Source of the DNA: Chloroflexota bacterium
GTDB taxonomy: Bacteria; Chloroflexota; Anaerolineae; Aggregatilineales; J027
NCBI GenBank assembly: GCA_003697365.1
Contig: RFGP01000166.1
Coordinates: 1-32,384, forward strand
Length of the DNA: 32,384 bases
Direction: 5' to 3'
Shown: positions 1-7,837 of the stretch, one piece after another
Layout of the letters: every line of letters begins with the position of its first letter
How positions within the stretch are numbered: the stretch's first letter is position 1
The notes under the pieces: model-generated
The model's input: only the letters and a program-made list of their open reading frames with translations
Told to the model about the DNA's origin: nothing
Database searches by the model: none
Translations under genes and position numbers: made by a program

Positions 1-471
1 AAAATAGGCTTGAGGAATGTTTGAATGGTCAGGATATTGCTCAATAAAGGTAGTAAAGGCATTTATTGCTTGGTCGTAAGTCCCCTCACGTAATGCCGCA
101 ACCCCTAAACCATAATAGGCCTCTGCTTTTTGCTCAGATGTTGCATCCGTGCGTTCTAAAACATCCTGATATACTTGTACCGCAAGATTAAAATTGCCAT
201 TGAATAGTGCTTGATCAGCAAGCGCTATAGTGCTAGAAGTGGGCAATTGAGGTGTTGGTACAGGTGTGAGCGTGGCAAAAGCATCGCTAGTAGCCACCAT
301 AAAAATTACGCCCTCGCTATTTGGAGTCGGCAAAAGTGGTTGTCCTTCAAATGGCGTGGCCGTAACCACAAGCGGTGCAGGCACTGTTGCCAAATTGCAA
401 TTAACCAATAATGGCAGTGCTATAAAAATATATATAATCCAAATTTGAGGTTGTTGTCGTAAGTTTTTCAT
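1..471 (-). CDS. TPR-containing lipoprotein, C-terminus cut by window edge
   Basis: The frame is open from an ATG at 471 to the left window edge, giving 157 codons, so the protein is partial. The N-terminus has a basic start, a hydrophobic stretch (about residues 9-23) and a Cys at 25 preceded by LLVN. This reads as a lipoprotein signal, with Asn at -1 slightly off the lipobox consensus. A Pro/Thr-rich linker follows to about residue 75. After it comes a helical part with tetratricopeptide-like units (ALFNGNFNLAVQVYQDVL, then AYYGLGVAALREGTYDQAI), ending in FIEQYPDHSNIPQAY. Such TPR lipoproteins sometimes continue into a lytic transglycosylase or a BamD-like domain, and the missing part would decide. 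It diverges from the tRNA methyltransferase at 553. TPR and lipoprotein calls are seen in sequence; function is unknown. Confidence 0.82.
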   Translation of the reverse strand, partial: MKNLRQQPQIWIIYIFIALPLLVNCNLATVPAPLVVTATPFEGQPLLPTPNSEGVIFMVATSDAFATLTPVPTPQLPTSSTIALADQALFNGNFNLAVQVYQDVLERTDATSEQKAEAYYGLGVAALREGTYDQAINAFTTFIEQYPDHSNIPQAYF

Positions 472-552
472 GACAGCATTATGGCGGCAACCCATATGGG
501 AGTCAACCACCGTATTATTGTTGTTCACCAAACATTGATTGAAAGACACAAA

Positions 553-1362
553 ATGACCTTACCGAAATCTCTCACCGTACAAATTGGCGATACTGTTTTA
601 TTGATAGGCAAAGATCGAAAGCCTTTTGTTCGTACCGTTCGTCAAGGGCGCGTTATCCAAACCCATTTAGGGGAAATTGTGTTTGACCAATTGATAGGAT
701 TACGCTATGGCGAAAAATTTTATACAGGTAACGGACAATTCATGTATATCTTACAGCCTACCCTTGAAGATGTCTTGACGCAATTTCAACGTAGAACACA
801 AATTATTTACCCTAAAGACTTAGGCTATATACTTTTAAAATTAGGATTACAACAAGGCATGAGCGTTATTGAAGCTGGCACAGGAAGTGGCGCAATGGCT
901 GCAGCATTAGCGCTTATGGTTGGTGATGAAGGGCATGTATATAGTTATGAACGTCATGCCAGTCGGCTACAAGCTGCTTTAGATAATCTCAAGATGATCG
1001 GTCTTGATGAACGAGTAACTTTTACACTTCGAGATATTAGTGAAGGATTTGAGCAAAAAGAAGTTCATGCCGTATTTTTAGATGTCCCTAATCCATACGA
1101 CTATTTGGATGTTGCAAGAGCCGCACTTCGTGGAGGTGGCATTTTGGGAGCAATTGTCCCAACGGCGAATCAAGTGATAGACCTATTAACAGCTTTGTAT
1201 CAAGGGCCTTGGTTTATGATACAAGCAGAAGAGCTCATCCTACGTTCATGGAAGACAGCCCCAGCACGAGTACGCCCTGATGAGCAAATGTTTGGGCATA
1301 CGGGAATATTGGTCTTTGCCCGCGCTATTCATAAAGAAGTCGTTCCCGAAATCTCAAGTTAA
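553..1362 (+). CDS. trmI: tRNA (adenine-58-N1)-methyltransferase, TrmI family
   Basis: This is a class I SAM-dependent methyltransferase predicted to make m1A58 in the T-loop of tRNA. From the chosen ATG it has 269 residues, normal for bacterial TrmI. The N-terminal beta domain (residues 1-80) starts with QIGDTVLLIGKDRK. The family motif IIYPKDLGYIL is at 84-94. SAM motif I EAGTGSG is at 107-113, and the substrate-pocket motif FLDVPNP is at 175-181 with its acidic Asp177. A longer frame opens at 481, but its first 24 residues look unrelated to the family and no ribosome site precedes it, so 553 is preferred (a weak GAAAGA lies upstream). Bacterial TrmI enzymes act as tetramers. The family is clear; the exact start is less certain. 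Confidence 0.9.
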   Translation: MTLPKSLTVQIGDTVLLIGKDRKPFVRTVRQGRVIQTHLGEIVFDQLIGLRYGEKFYTGNGQFMYILQPTLEDVLTQFQRRTQIIYPKDLGYILLKLGLQQGMSVIEAGTGSGAMAAALALMVGDEGHVYSYERHASRLQAALDNLKMIGLDERVTFTLRDISEGFEQKEVHAVFLDVPNPYDYLDVARAALRGGGILGAIVPTANQVIDLLTALYQGPWFMIQAEELILRSWKTAPARVRPDEQMFGHTGILVFARAIHKEVVPEISS

Positions 1363-1435
1363 AGTTGTCAATATGGAATACTTTTAGGTAAACTGCAAGA
1401 GCACTTATGCAGCATTTGCAAGGAGTCTAAGCATC

Positions 1436-2233
1436 TTGACCCACAAACATTTATCGCATAAACAACAAATTGTGTTTATTCTAAGCCTAGTAGTTTTCGC
1501 CTTGTTGATGGCATCGCTTGCTTGTAGCTTAACTCGTGAAGATGTAAGTCCTACGGCAACGCCAACTCTTGATGTTAATGCCACGCTTGGCGCAGCGACT
1601 TCTCCAGCTATTTCTGGTGTTACGCCACCAACCATTACAATTCTATCTTCAAGTCCAGAGTCGCCTATCAACATCGGTGATACTTTAACCATACGAGTAC
1701 TCATCGAGCATGAAGAAGGTGCAACTGCTCTTGTTTTACAGCCTATTCAAACTAATTTGCCTCCCGGCAGTACATCTAGTATCGCTCCTGTAAGTGTTGC
1801 ATTACCGGGAGATAACCCCAGCATTGAAGAAACAATTGAATGGACTCCTGATATTGCAGGAGAATTTGCTATTCAAATCACAGCACTAAAGGGGCGTGTG
1901 CCAAGTGAACCCCAAGTTATAGAACTTATAGTCAATGATCCCTTTACAGGTGGAACGCCACGCCCCACTCAAGACCTTGGCCCTTGTATTGCTACTGTTA
2001 ATGCCAATGGCGTACCGTTACGTAGTGCTGCCGATCCGAACGCAAGTGTTATTGCAACGCGCTCTCAAGGAACACAAGGCGAAGCTGTCGGCCGTGATCG
2101 CGACTCATCTGGACAAGGATGGTATTACGTCATACTCAGCAATGATCCTCAAAACCGCGAGGGGTGGATTGTTAGCTCACAAATTGATCGAGAAGGTGGT
2201 TGTTCTAACGATATTATTCCGTTGCGAGAGTAA
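1436..2233 (+). CDS. Lipoprotein with Ig-like and bacterial SH3-like domains
   Basis: The start is TTG, supported by AAGGAG at 1420-1425 ten bases upstream. The 265-aa product has a lipoprotein signal ending in ASLAC, with the lipid-carrying Cys at 30. A Thr/Pro-rich spacer leads to a beta-rich region (about 64-168) that resembles an Ig/cadherin-like fold. The C-terminus (about 184-256) resembles an SH3b domain: the run VPLRSAADPNASVIATRSQG, then GWYYVIL and GWIVSSQI. Cys184 and Cys256 flank this domain and could form a disulfide. SH3b domains often bind cell-wall peptides. This points to an envelope-anchored binding protein, but the ligand is unknown. The metallo-hydrolase downstream has its own promoter-like site. 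Confidence 0.8.
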   Translation: MTHKHLSHKQQIVFILSLVVFALLMASLACSLTREDVSPTATPTLDVNATLGAATSPAISGVTPPTITILSSSPESPINIGDTLTIRVLIEHEEGATALVLQPIQTNLPPGSTSSIAPVSVALPGDNPSIEETIEWTPDIAGEFAIQITALKGRVPSEPQVIELIVNDPFTGGTPRPTQDLGPCIATVNANGVPLRSAADPNASVIATRSQGTQGEAVGRDRDSSGQGWYYVILSNDPQNREGWIVSSQIDREGGCSNDIIPLRE

Positions 2234-2240
2234 TTTCCTT

Positions 2241-2249
2241 TGCTACAAT
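2241..2249 (+). promoter_or_regulatory. Extended -10 promoter for the MBL hydrolase gene
   Basis: TGCTACAAT forms an extended -10 element (TG, one base, then TACAAT) 30 bases before the ATG at 2280. No good -35 hexamer is visible, which fits an extended -10 promoter. A near-identical TTTGCTATAAT stands before gltX in this window. Confidence 0.5.
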
Positions 2250-2279
2250 TACAAAGTTTGTAAGAAAGGAAAATACAAC

Positions 2280-2918
2280 ATGGATATTACATGGTACGGC
2301 CATAGTTGCTTTCGCATAACAGAGCGCAACATGATTTCAGTGGTGACTGATCCCTACGATGCGTCTAGCATTGGCTATAAGCCACTTAAACTAAAAGCAC
2401 AAGTTGTCACCATTAGTCATGATTCACCCGGCCACAGCTATTTAGATGGTGTTAATGGAGTGGACTATGTACTACGCGGGCCCGGAGAGTACGAAATCGG
2501 CGGGGGTTTTATTCATGGTACGATGATGTACAACAAAAAAGCCGAAACCCCAAAGCGCAATATCGTTTACGTTATGAGTTTTGGTGACTTGACTGTTGCA
2601 CATCTTGGCGATCTTGATCATATTCCCAATCAATCTGAAGTTGACGCAATGGGCGATATTGACATTTTGTTGGTTCCTGTAGGCGGAGGCGCTGGCTTAC
2701 ATGCTAGCCAAGCAGCCGAAGTAGTAAGCCTTATCGAGCCCAGCATTGTAGTTCCTATGCATTATCAAACACCACATACACATTTATCGCTTGATCCAGT
2801 AGATCGATTCTTACGTGAAATGGGTATCAGCACCCCCGTAGAAGAAGATGTGCTGAAAATCAGCAAAGCCAACTTACCTGAACAAACACAAATCGTTATC
2901 CTAGCTTTGAAAGACTAG
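2280..2918 (+). CDS. MBL-fold metal-dependent hydrolase, COG2220/UlaG-like
   Basis: The 212-aa protein starts at an ATG with AAGGA at 2266-2270, nine bases upstream. The frame is open further back to 1935, but that part overlaps the preceding lipoprotein gene and lies before the promoter, so it is rejected. The opening ITWYGHSCFRI is typical of the COG2220 branch of the metallo-beta-lactamase fold. The usual HxHxDH metal motif appears here as SHDSPGH (46-52), so only some ligands are conserved. Later landmarks are VAHLGDLDH and VPMHYQTPHTH, which can supply further metal ligands. COG2220 members include L-ascorbate-6-phosphate lactonases and many enzymes of unknown substrate. The fold is confident; the reaction is not known. 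Confidence 0.85.
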   Translation: MDITWYGHSCFRITERNMISVVTDPYDASSIGYKPLKLKAQVVTISHDSPGHSYLDGVNGVDYVLRGPGEYEIGGGFIHGTMMYNKKAETPKRNIVYVMSFGDLTVAHLGDLDHIPNQSEVDAMGDIDILLVPVGGGAGLHASQAAEVVSLIEPSIVVPMHYQTPHTHLSLDPVDRFLREMGISTPVEEDVLKISKANLPEQTQIVILALKD

Positions 2919-2926
2919 ATCGGCAT

Positions 2927-3232
2927 ATGATTAAGTTACTATTGAGTTGGGACATTAAGCCAAACCGTGATCAAGAACACTTTGAGTTCATCATTCGAGA
3001 GTTTGCACCACGCCTTACGGCATTGGGCATTCGCCCAATAGAAGCGTGGTACACCGTATATGGACGTAATGGCAACCCGCAAATTATCGTTGAAGCCATC
3101 ACGGACGATCTCGATAAAATGCGGGCAATATTGCGTTCTTCGGAATGGGATGACCTTAAAGAAAGTTTGCTCAAATACGTTGATAACTATAAGCAAAAAG
3201 TCATTCGTGGGCGGCCATCGTTGCAACTCTAA
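2927..3232 (+). CDS. Conserved-looking hypothetical protein, 101 aa
   Basis: This small soluble protein begins eight bases after the hydrolase stop, so the two are probably co-transcribed. No signal peptide or membrane segment is present. The pattern of strand, helix (DQEHFEFIIREFAPRLTALG), strand (IEAWYTVYG), strand (PQIIVEAI), helix (LDKMRAILRSSEWDDLKESLLKYV) is compatible with a ferredoxin-like dimeric alpha/beta barrel, as in NIPSNAP or antibiotic-biosynthesis monooxygenase folds. That is inference from pattern only; I do not recognise the family. Coding quality is good and overlapping frames on both strands are shadows. Confidence 0.72.
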   Translation: MIKLLLSWDIKPNRDQEHFEFIIREFAPRLTALGIRPIEAWYTVYGRNGNPQIIVEAITDDLDKMRAILRSSEWDDLKESLLKYVDNYKQKVIRGRPSLQL

Positions 3233-3244
3233 TAAAACTATTGC

Positions 3245-4027
3245 CTATTGCCACTTCCATTGAGGATCGCGGCGCATTAATACTGATTGCACCCCTTCCT
3301 GTAAATCTTGTGTGGCAAATAAATTTGCTTGCTCCAAAGCCTCTAGATACAGCCCACGACTTTCGTCAGCGATCCCTTGTATGACTCGCTTAGCTGCGCT
3401 CACTGCAAGCGGGGCACATAAAGCAATCTCATCTGCTAGGGCTACAGCACTTTGGGGCAAGTTTTCGACTTCAACAACTTGATTCACGATACCCCAACGT
3501 TCTGCCGTTATGCCATCAATACGGCGCGCCGTAAAGATCATTTCTTTTGCACGTGCAATACCCACCAACGCCATTAAGCGTGTTGTTCCACCCACATCAG
3601 GAATCAACCCGATTCGCGTTTCAGCAAGACTCAATTGGGCATCTGGCGTGGCATAACGAAAATCACAAGCAAGCGCAAGCTCTAGACCTACCCCCAAGCA
3701 ATAGCCATGAATTAAAGCTAATGTCGGAATAGAGGCATTTGCCAAAATATTCACAGGGGCTTGCCACATACGAGTTAAGGTATGGGGTTGTTGCATCCAA
3801 TCTTCGCCAAACTCCTCAATCATGCCTCCCATTGTTTGCAAATCTAATCCAACGGAAAAAGCGGGACCTTCGGCACGAAGCACAATTAAACGCACCTGAG
3901 GCGTTTGCTGCGCCTCTAAAACAGCTTCTCCTATTTGTCGCAACATTTGAATTTGCATTGCATTGCGTTTTTCAGGGCGATTAAGGATAATCTCAAAGAT
4001 ATGTTTATGATGTTTTGTTTGAATCAT
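3245..4027 (-). CDS. Enoyl-CoA hydratase/isomerase (crotonase) family protein
   Basis: The 260 residues match a full-length crotonase. The first oxyanion-hole segment is AFSVGLDL (56-63) and the second is HGYCLGVGLELALACDFR (108-124). Position 136 (AETRIG) holds Glu, equivalent to rat crotonase Glu144, and 162 (KEM) holds Glu, equivalent to Glu164. Both hydratase glutamates therefore seem present. However, Glu116 and Asp144 (IPDVGG) also match the acidic pattern of delta3,5-delta2,4-dienoyl-CoA isomerase (ADVG motif), so hydratase and isomerase activity cannot be separated by eye. It probably acts in fatty-acid beta-oxidation, as does the acyl-CoA dehydrogenase at 6175, though the two are not in one operon. 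It converges on the 101-aa gene with a 12-base gap. Confidence 0.88.
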   Translation of the reverse strand: MIQTKHHKHIFEIILNRPEKRNAMQIQMLRQIGEAVLEAQQTPQVRLIVLRAEGPAFSVGLDLQTMGGMIEEFGEDWMQQPHTLTRMWQAPVNILANASIPTLALIHGYCLGVGLELALACDFRYATPDAQLSLAETRIGLIPDVGGTTRLMALVGIARAKEMIFTARRIDGITAERWGIVNQVVEVENLPQSAVALADEIALCAPLAVSAAKRVIQGIADESRGLYLEALEQANLFATQDLQEGVQSVLMRRDPQWKWQ

Positions 4028-4148
4028 TTGCTAAAAACCTTTCATTTAATATTTAAGCAAACCTAACATAATCCTACCCTTGTCGTTGATTCATGACCAA
4101 CGTTAAACTTTGAAGAAAGTCTGTTTTATCTTTTAAGGAGATATAACT

Positions 4149-5078
4149 TTGGAACTTACAAGACGCAGTCTAGAAATTGGCCCTATCGAAATCTTCGGGC
4201 TTTCTATTAACCCTACTATTCATTTTTATGGAGTAGTGATTGTACTCGGTATCATACTTGCTACAACCTTAATCGCATGGCTAGCTAAACGAGACAAGGA
4301 AGACCCCGAACTCGTTTGGAATGGTGTCATTTGGGTTGTCATTGCTGGTGTTATTGGTGCTCGCCTATGGTCAGTTTTGTTTCCTGCAGAAAGTGCCAAC
4401 AGTAACGCTTCTTGGTCGCTAGACTACATTACCGATTTAGAAAACGGTCCCATAGCTATTTGGAGTGGCGGTCTCTCGATTTTTGGGGCATTGGTGGGCG
4501 GCCTTATCGGAATGCAGCTGTATGCGATGCGCCACAAACTCCATCGCCTTGTTTGGCTAGATCGGATTGCGATTGGTGTGCCACTGGGGCAAGCAATTGG
4601 GCGTTGGGGTAACTTCATTAACGAAGAGCTTTATGGTAAGCCAACTGATCTGCCATGGGGCATTAAAATTTCTAACCCTATTGGCGGATATAGCCCTAGT
4701 GAAACTTTCCACCCACTATTTCTATATGAATCATTAGGCACTTTGATCATTTGTGGACTGTTATTGTGGTTATGGACAACACAGCGAGATCGCTTTCAAC
4801 ATGGCGATTTCTTATTGCTTTACATTATGAGCTATGGGGCATTGCGCTTCGTGCTAGAATTCCTACGTATTGACATCCCAACAGTAGCCGGAGTCAATGT
4901 TTCTCAAGTTGTAGCAGCGCTTATGTTTCTTGGGGCAGCAGGTGGATTCTTCCTAAGGCCACGTAATAACGAGGCATTTGGTTACACGAGCTTCGGTATA
5001 TCACCTACTAACCCGCCAACAACTGACAAATCACATAAAAAACAAGCGGCCAAAAAGAAAGTTAGCGCAGCCAAATAA
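4149..5078 (+). CDS. lgt: Prolipoprotein diacylglyceryl transferase Lgt
   Basis: Lgt moves diacylglycerol from phosphatidylglycerol to the lipobox cysteine, the first step of lipoprotein maturation in the inner membrane. The start is TTG with AAGGAG at 4135-4140, eight bases upstream. The 309-aa protein has about seven hydrophobic segments and the landmarks HFYGVVIVLG (25-34), ARLWSVLF (71-78), the Lgt signature GRWGNFINEELYG (151-163), and FHPLFLYES (188-196). The residue aligned with E. coli His103 (GGMSFHGGL) appears to be Phe112 (GGLSIFGAL); this site also varies in other Lgts. The Lys/Ala-rich tail SHKKQAAKKKVSAAK is probably cytoplasmic. The window encodes at least four lipoproteins that would be substrates. 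Confidence 0.95.
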   Translation: MELTRRSLEIGPIEIFGLSINPTIHFYGVVIVLGIILATTLIAWLAKRDKEDPELVWNGVIWVVIAGVIGARLWSVLFPAESANSNASWSLDYITDLENGPIAIWSGGLSIFGALVGGLIGMQLYAMRHKLHRLVWLDRIAIGVPLGQAIGRWGNFINEELYGKPTDLPWGIKISNPIGGYSPSETFHPLFLYESLGTLIICGLLLWLWTTQRDRFQHGDFLLLYIMSYGALRFVLEFLRIDIPTVAGVNVSQVVAALMFLGAAGGFFLRPRNNEAFGYTSFGISPTNPPTTDKSHKKQAAKKKVSAAK

Positions 5079-5084
5079 CAAAAA

Positions 5085-5110
5085 TTGCCCCTGAACTCTT
5101 TCAGGGGCAA
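5085..5110 (-). terminator. Intrinsic terminator, mainly for the LysM gene, possibly bidirectional
   Basis: A perfect 11-bp stem (TTGCCCCTGAA / TTCAGGGGCAA) closes a CTCT loop. Read on the minus strand it is followed by TTTTTGTTATTT, a good T-tract just after the LysM gene stop. On the plus strand it lies seven bases after lgt, with only a weak T-tract, so it may also end lgt. Confidence 0.85.
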
Positions 5111-5117
5111 AATCTTA

Positions 5118-6005
5118 TTAACGGTTGTTGGCATCCAACCAAACAAGGTTAAGATAAAAATTTGCGCCAAATATAGTATTGGGCTGCTCAGAGACGCGCC
5201 CAACAATGGAGATCGTCCGATCTGTTAATGGCGTGCCATCTGACCATGTTTCAGGAATTTCAACTTCGACTTCAAAGCGTCCAGATTCATCAGTAGTCAC
5301 AGTTTCTAGAACTTCGCTCTTTTTGCCTGTGCTAAACTTTTCGGCATATATTTCAACTTCTGTATCAGGTGGATAGTTAGCTCCGCGCACAGTAACCGTA
5401 TATCCCGGGCCAGCAACGCGCGGCACAAGAGAAATTGCAGGGAATGAGCCGGGCACAGGGCTAGAATATGAAGGCATTGGAATAATTAATTGTTGCCCTG
5501 CGTAAAGAACACTTGGATCGGTAATATTATTCACCGCCGCAAGTTCATTCATATACACACCAAAAACAGCTGAAAGATTATATAAACGGTCAAAACCACG
5601 TACAATGTAAATGCCGTTTTCATCAGTGGTATATTCTACATCACGAATAACAATCTCAGCGTTACGTTGAACTTCTAAAGTAGGTGGTACTATGGGAGGT
5701 GGTGCTTGAGTGGTTGAAGTGCTATCTGGATTAGGACGCGCTTCAACAAGACCATCTAGACATAAGGTATCACCGATAAAAATAAGGCGAGGGTCTTCAA
5801 TACCATTGGCTACAGCAAGCTCATTGACATCAACGTTATTTGCTTGTGCAATCTTGGAAAGCGTATCACCATCACGAACAACATATTTGTTAATACATGG
5901 CACATCATCATCAGTTTGGGCGTTAGCGGGCATATAAACACCCATAACAACTGCGATAAGCAATAGCGCCAAATTGCAAAGCATTACCCGTTTTATTATT
6001 TGCAT
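5118..6005 (-). CDS. Secreted protein with two LysM domains
   Basis: The ATG at 6005 is chosen because AAGGAGA at 6013-6019 sits seven bases upstream; the TTG at 6011 is too close to that site. The 295-aa protein starts with a Sec signal peptide (hydrophobic about 8-25, ANA-Q cleavage near 29). LysM 1 (about 40-86) contains YVVRDGDTLSKIAQANNV and LysM 2 (about 132-176) contains YIVRGFDRLYNLSAVFGV. A Pro/Thr linker separates them. The C-terminus (about 188-290) is a beta-rich domain with TVTVRGANYPPDTEVEIY, like an IPT/TIG or carboxypeptidase-regulatory fold. LysM domains bind N-acetylglucosamine polymers such as peptidoglycan. No catalytic domain is visible, so a wall-binding structural role is likely. 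Confidence 0.86.
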   Translation of the reverse strand: MQIIKRVMLCNLALLLIAVVMGVYMPANAQTDDDVPCINKYVVRDGDTLSKIAQANNVDVNELAVANGIEDPRLIFIGDTLCLDGLVEARPNPDSTSTTQAPPPIVPPTLEVQRNAEIVIRDVEYTTDENGIYIVRGFDRLYNLSAVFGVYMNELAAVNNITDPSVLYAGQQLIIPMPSYSSPVPGSFPAISLVPRVAGPGYTVTVRGANYPPDTEVEIYAEKFSTGKKSEVLETVTTDESGRFEVEVEIPETWSDGTPLTDRTISIVGRVSEQPNTIFGANFYLNLVWLDANNR

Positions 6006-6110
6006 AACCAAATCTCCTTCAAAAACGCATAAAAAGTTATTGTAATTATTACAAGTGTAAACCCGATTGCCAAATCCAAAAAGTCGTGGTTATTTTTAAT
6101 CTAAATAAGG

Positions 6111-6116
6111 TATACT
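6111..6116 (+). promoter_or_regulatory. Candidate -10 box for the acyl-CoA dehydrogenase gene
   Basis: TATACT stands 58 bases before the ATG in an AT-rich region. No convincing -35 hexamer is visible at 16-18 bases, so this is a weak call. Confidence 0.3.
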
Positions 6117-6174
6117 TTTTCCATCCCCAAGCAGGATGTAATGGTAGTTTTAAGTTTCGAGGAGTTCAAACATC

Positions 6175-7368
6175 ATGACCTTTCAAACCCCAGTGAGTGC
6201 AGGCCCTAGCTTAGAATTGTCAGAAGAACATCTGATGATTCAACAAGCAGCTCGCGAATTCGCTCAAAAAGAAATTGTTCCCATTGCTGAAGCCTTCGAT
6301 CATTCTGGTGAGTTTCCATACGAGACTATTAAGAAGATGGGACAGCTTGGCTTTATGGGCATCGAAGTTCCCGAAGAATATGGCGGAGCAGGACTAGATA
6401 CGCTTTGCTATGTGCTAGCAATGGAAGAAATCGCGAAAGCTGACGTTAGCCACAGCACAATTATGAGCGTAAATAATTCGTTATATTGTAATGCGTTGAC
6501 TAAATTCGGCACAGAAGCTCAAAAGAAGAAATATCTCACAGAAGTTGCTTCTGGGGCAAAAATTGGCGCTTATTCCCTTACCGAGCCTATGAGTGGTTCT
6601 GATGCTGGCACGATGAAGTCTCGTGCCGTTTTAAGTGATGATGGCACACACTACATCATCAATGGAACAAAAAGCTGGGTCACCAGTGCCCCTGTCGCTG
6701 ACTATATCATTTTATTCACAATGACTGATCCGAGTGCAGGACACAAAGGCATCACTGCATTTCTCATTGAAACAGATAAGCCGGGATTTATTCGGGGCAA
6801 AAAAGAGCCCAAATTAGGTATTCGTGCTTCAGCAACGAGCGAAATCTATTTTGAGAATTATAAAGCACCCGTAGATGCGATCTTAGGCGAAGTCGGTAAA
6901 GGCTTCAAAATAGCTATGGCGGTATTAGATGCGGGTCGCATTGGTATTGCTGCACAAGCATTAGGTGTTGCTGAAGCAGCGTATGAAGCTAGTATACATT
7001 ATGCCCGCGAACGTCATGCTTTTGGTCAACCTATCGGCTCATTCCAACTTATTCAGCAAAAAATCGCAGATATGAAGACCCGCATTGAAGCAAGTCGCCT
7101 CCTGATTTACAATGCCGCCCTTGCTAAAATGCGCGCAGAAAAAACCGGTGAACGATACACAACCGAAGCTAGCATGGCAAAACTTTTTGCTAGTGAAACT
7201 GCTGCCTATGTTACAGATGAAGCCATTCAAATTCATGGTGGCATGGGTTATAGCAAAGAAATGCCCCTTGAGCGTTATTATCGTGATGCACGAATCACAC
7301 GTATCTATGAAGGCACGAGCGAAATTCAGCGCATTGTCATAGCGCGTAACGAATTAGGTTTAAGATAA
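6175..7368 (+). CDS. Acyl-CoA dehydrogenase
   Basis: This FAD enzyme introduces the trans-2 double bond in acyl-CoA, the first step of beta-oxidation or branched-chain acyl-CoA breakdown, passing electrons to ETF. The ATG has GAGGAG at 6159-6164 upstream. The 397 aa are typical length. The family signature AYSLTEPMSGSDAG lies near 140-153. The C-terminal signature QIHGGMGYSKEMPLERYYRDARI is followed by IYEGTSEIQR, in which Glu379 matches the catalytic base of medium- and short-chain enzymes (Glu376 in human MCAD). Chain length cannot be told from sequence; it could be butyryl-, short-branched- or medium-chain. It appears monocistronic, ended by a strong terminator. Confidence 0.95.
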   Translation: MTFQTPVSAGPSLELSEEHLMIQQAAREFAQKEIVPIAEAFDHSGEFPYETIKKMGQLGFMGIEVPEEYGGAGLDTLCYVLAMEEIAKADVSHSTIMSVNNSLYCNALTKFGTEAQKKKYLTEVASGAKIGAYSLTEPMSGSDAGTMKSRAVLSDDGTHYIINGTKSWVTSAPVADYIILFTMTDPSAGHKGITAFLIETDKPGFIRGKKEPKLGIRASATSEIYFENYKAPVDAILGEVGKGFKIAMAVLDAGRIGIAAQALGVAEAAYEASIHYARERHAFGQPIGSFQLIQQKIADMKTRIEASRLLIYNAALAKMRAEKTGERYTTEASMAKLFASETAAYVTDEAIQIHGGMGYSKEMPLERYYRDARITRIYEGTSEIQRIVIARNELGLR

Positions 7369-7397
7369 CTTCACACTAAATTTTGTATCAATAGGGC

Positions 7398-7430
7398 AAA
7401 AGGCAGTGCAATCGCATTGCCTTTTTATTT
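7398..7430 (+). terminator. Intrinsic terminator after the acyl-CoA dehydrogenase gene
   Basis: The stem AAAGGCAGTGC / GCATTGCCTTT (one G-T pair) with an AATC loop is followed by TTTTTATTT. It lies 30 bases after the stop codon. Confidence 0.88.
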
Positions 7431-7462
7431 CATTGCAAAATTTATCTATATCAATGCTAAAA

Positions 7463-7837
7463 TCAGTCTTTCTCAAGAGATAAACCCGGACGCATAACTT
7501 TTCTTACAGAAGCTAGAAAATCCTGTGTCAAAACAGCGCGAGACTCTCCCGGAACATCGACAGAATCCGGTAAAGCCTTCATAGATTTTAATGCTTCTAA
7601 GAAGGCTTGAGCTTGCCCCAATATATCACGTAATTCATCAATCGTTGCTTTTGCTTCAACAGAGGTTTCAGACACAGAAGAACGCTCAAGCGGATCAATG
7701 CCATCTAAAGACATCAACGCCCACGTTAAAATCTCGCGCGTTGTATACCCTTTTTCTTGCCAAGCCTCAAGAATCGCAAGCGCTTGGCGCTCTTCTGGAT
7801 GTTCTTCATCAAGTCTAAATGACACCACTTTACTCAT
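7463..7837 (-). CDS. ParR-like ribbon-helix-helix protein
   Basis: The ATG overlaps the stop of the ParM-like gene by four bases (ATGA), so translation is coupled. The 124-aa product begins with a strand, KVVSFRLD (3-10), then two helices (about 12-29 and 32-44, TTREILTWALMSL). That is the ribbon-helix-helix DNA-binding arrangement. The rest is an acidic, helical C-terminus (about 62-124), where plasmid ParR proteins contact the ParM filament. Gene order parM then parR, with repeats upstream of parM, is the classic type II partition layout. Sequence identity to known ParR is probably low, so the call rests on fold pattern and context. An unrelated RHH repressor coupled to an actin-like protein is the main alternative. 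Confidence 0.65.
   Translation of the reverse strand: MSKVVSFRLDEEHPEERQALAILEAWQEKGYTTREILTWALMSLDGIDPLERSSVSETSVEAKATIDELRDILGQAQAFLEALKSMKALPDSVDVPGESRAVLTQDFLASVRKVMRPGLSLEKD

Noticed and set aside
1935-2279. N-terminal extension of the MBL hydrolase frame
   Set aside because: It overlaps the well-supported lipoprotein gene, lies before the promoter and ribosome site, and has no hydrolase-like sequence. The gene starts at 2280.
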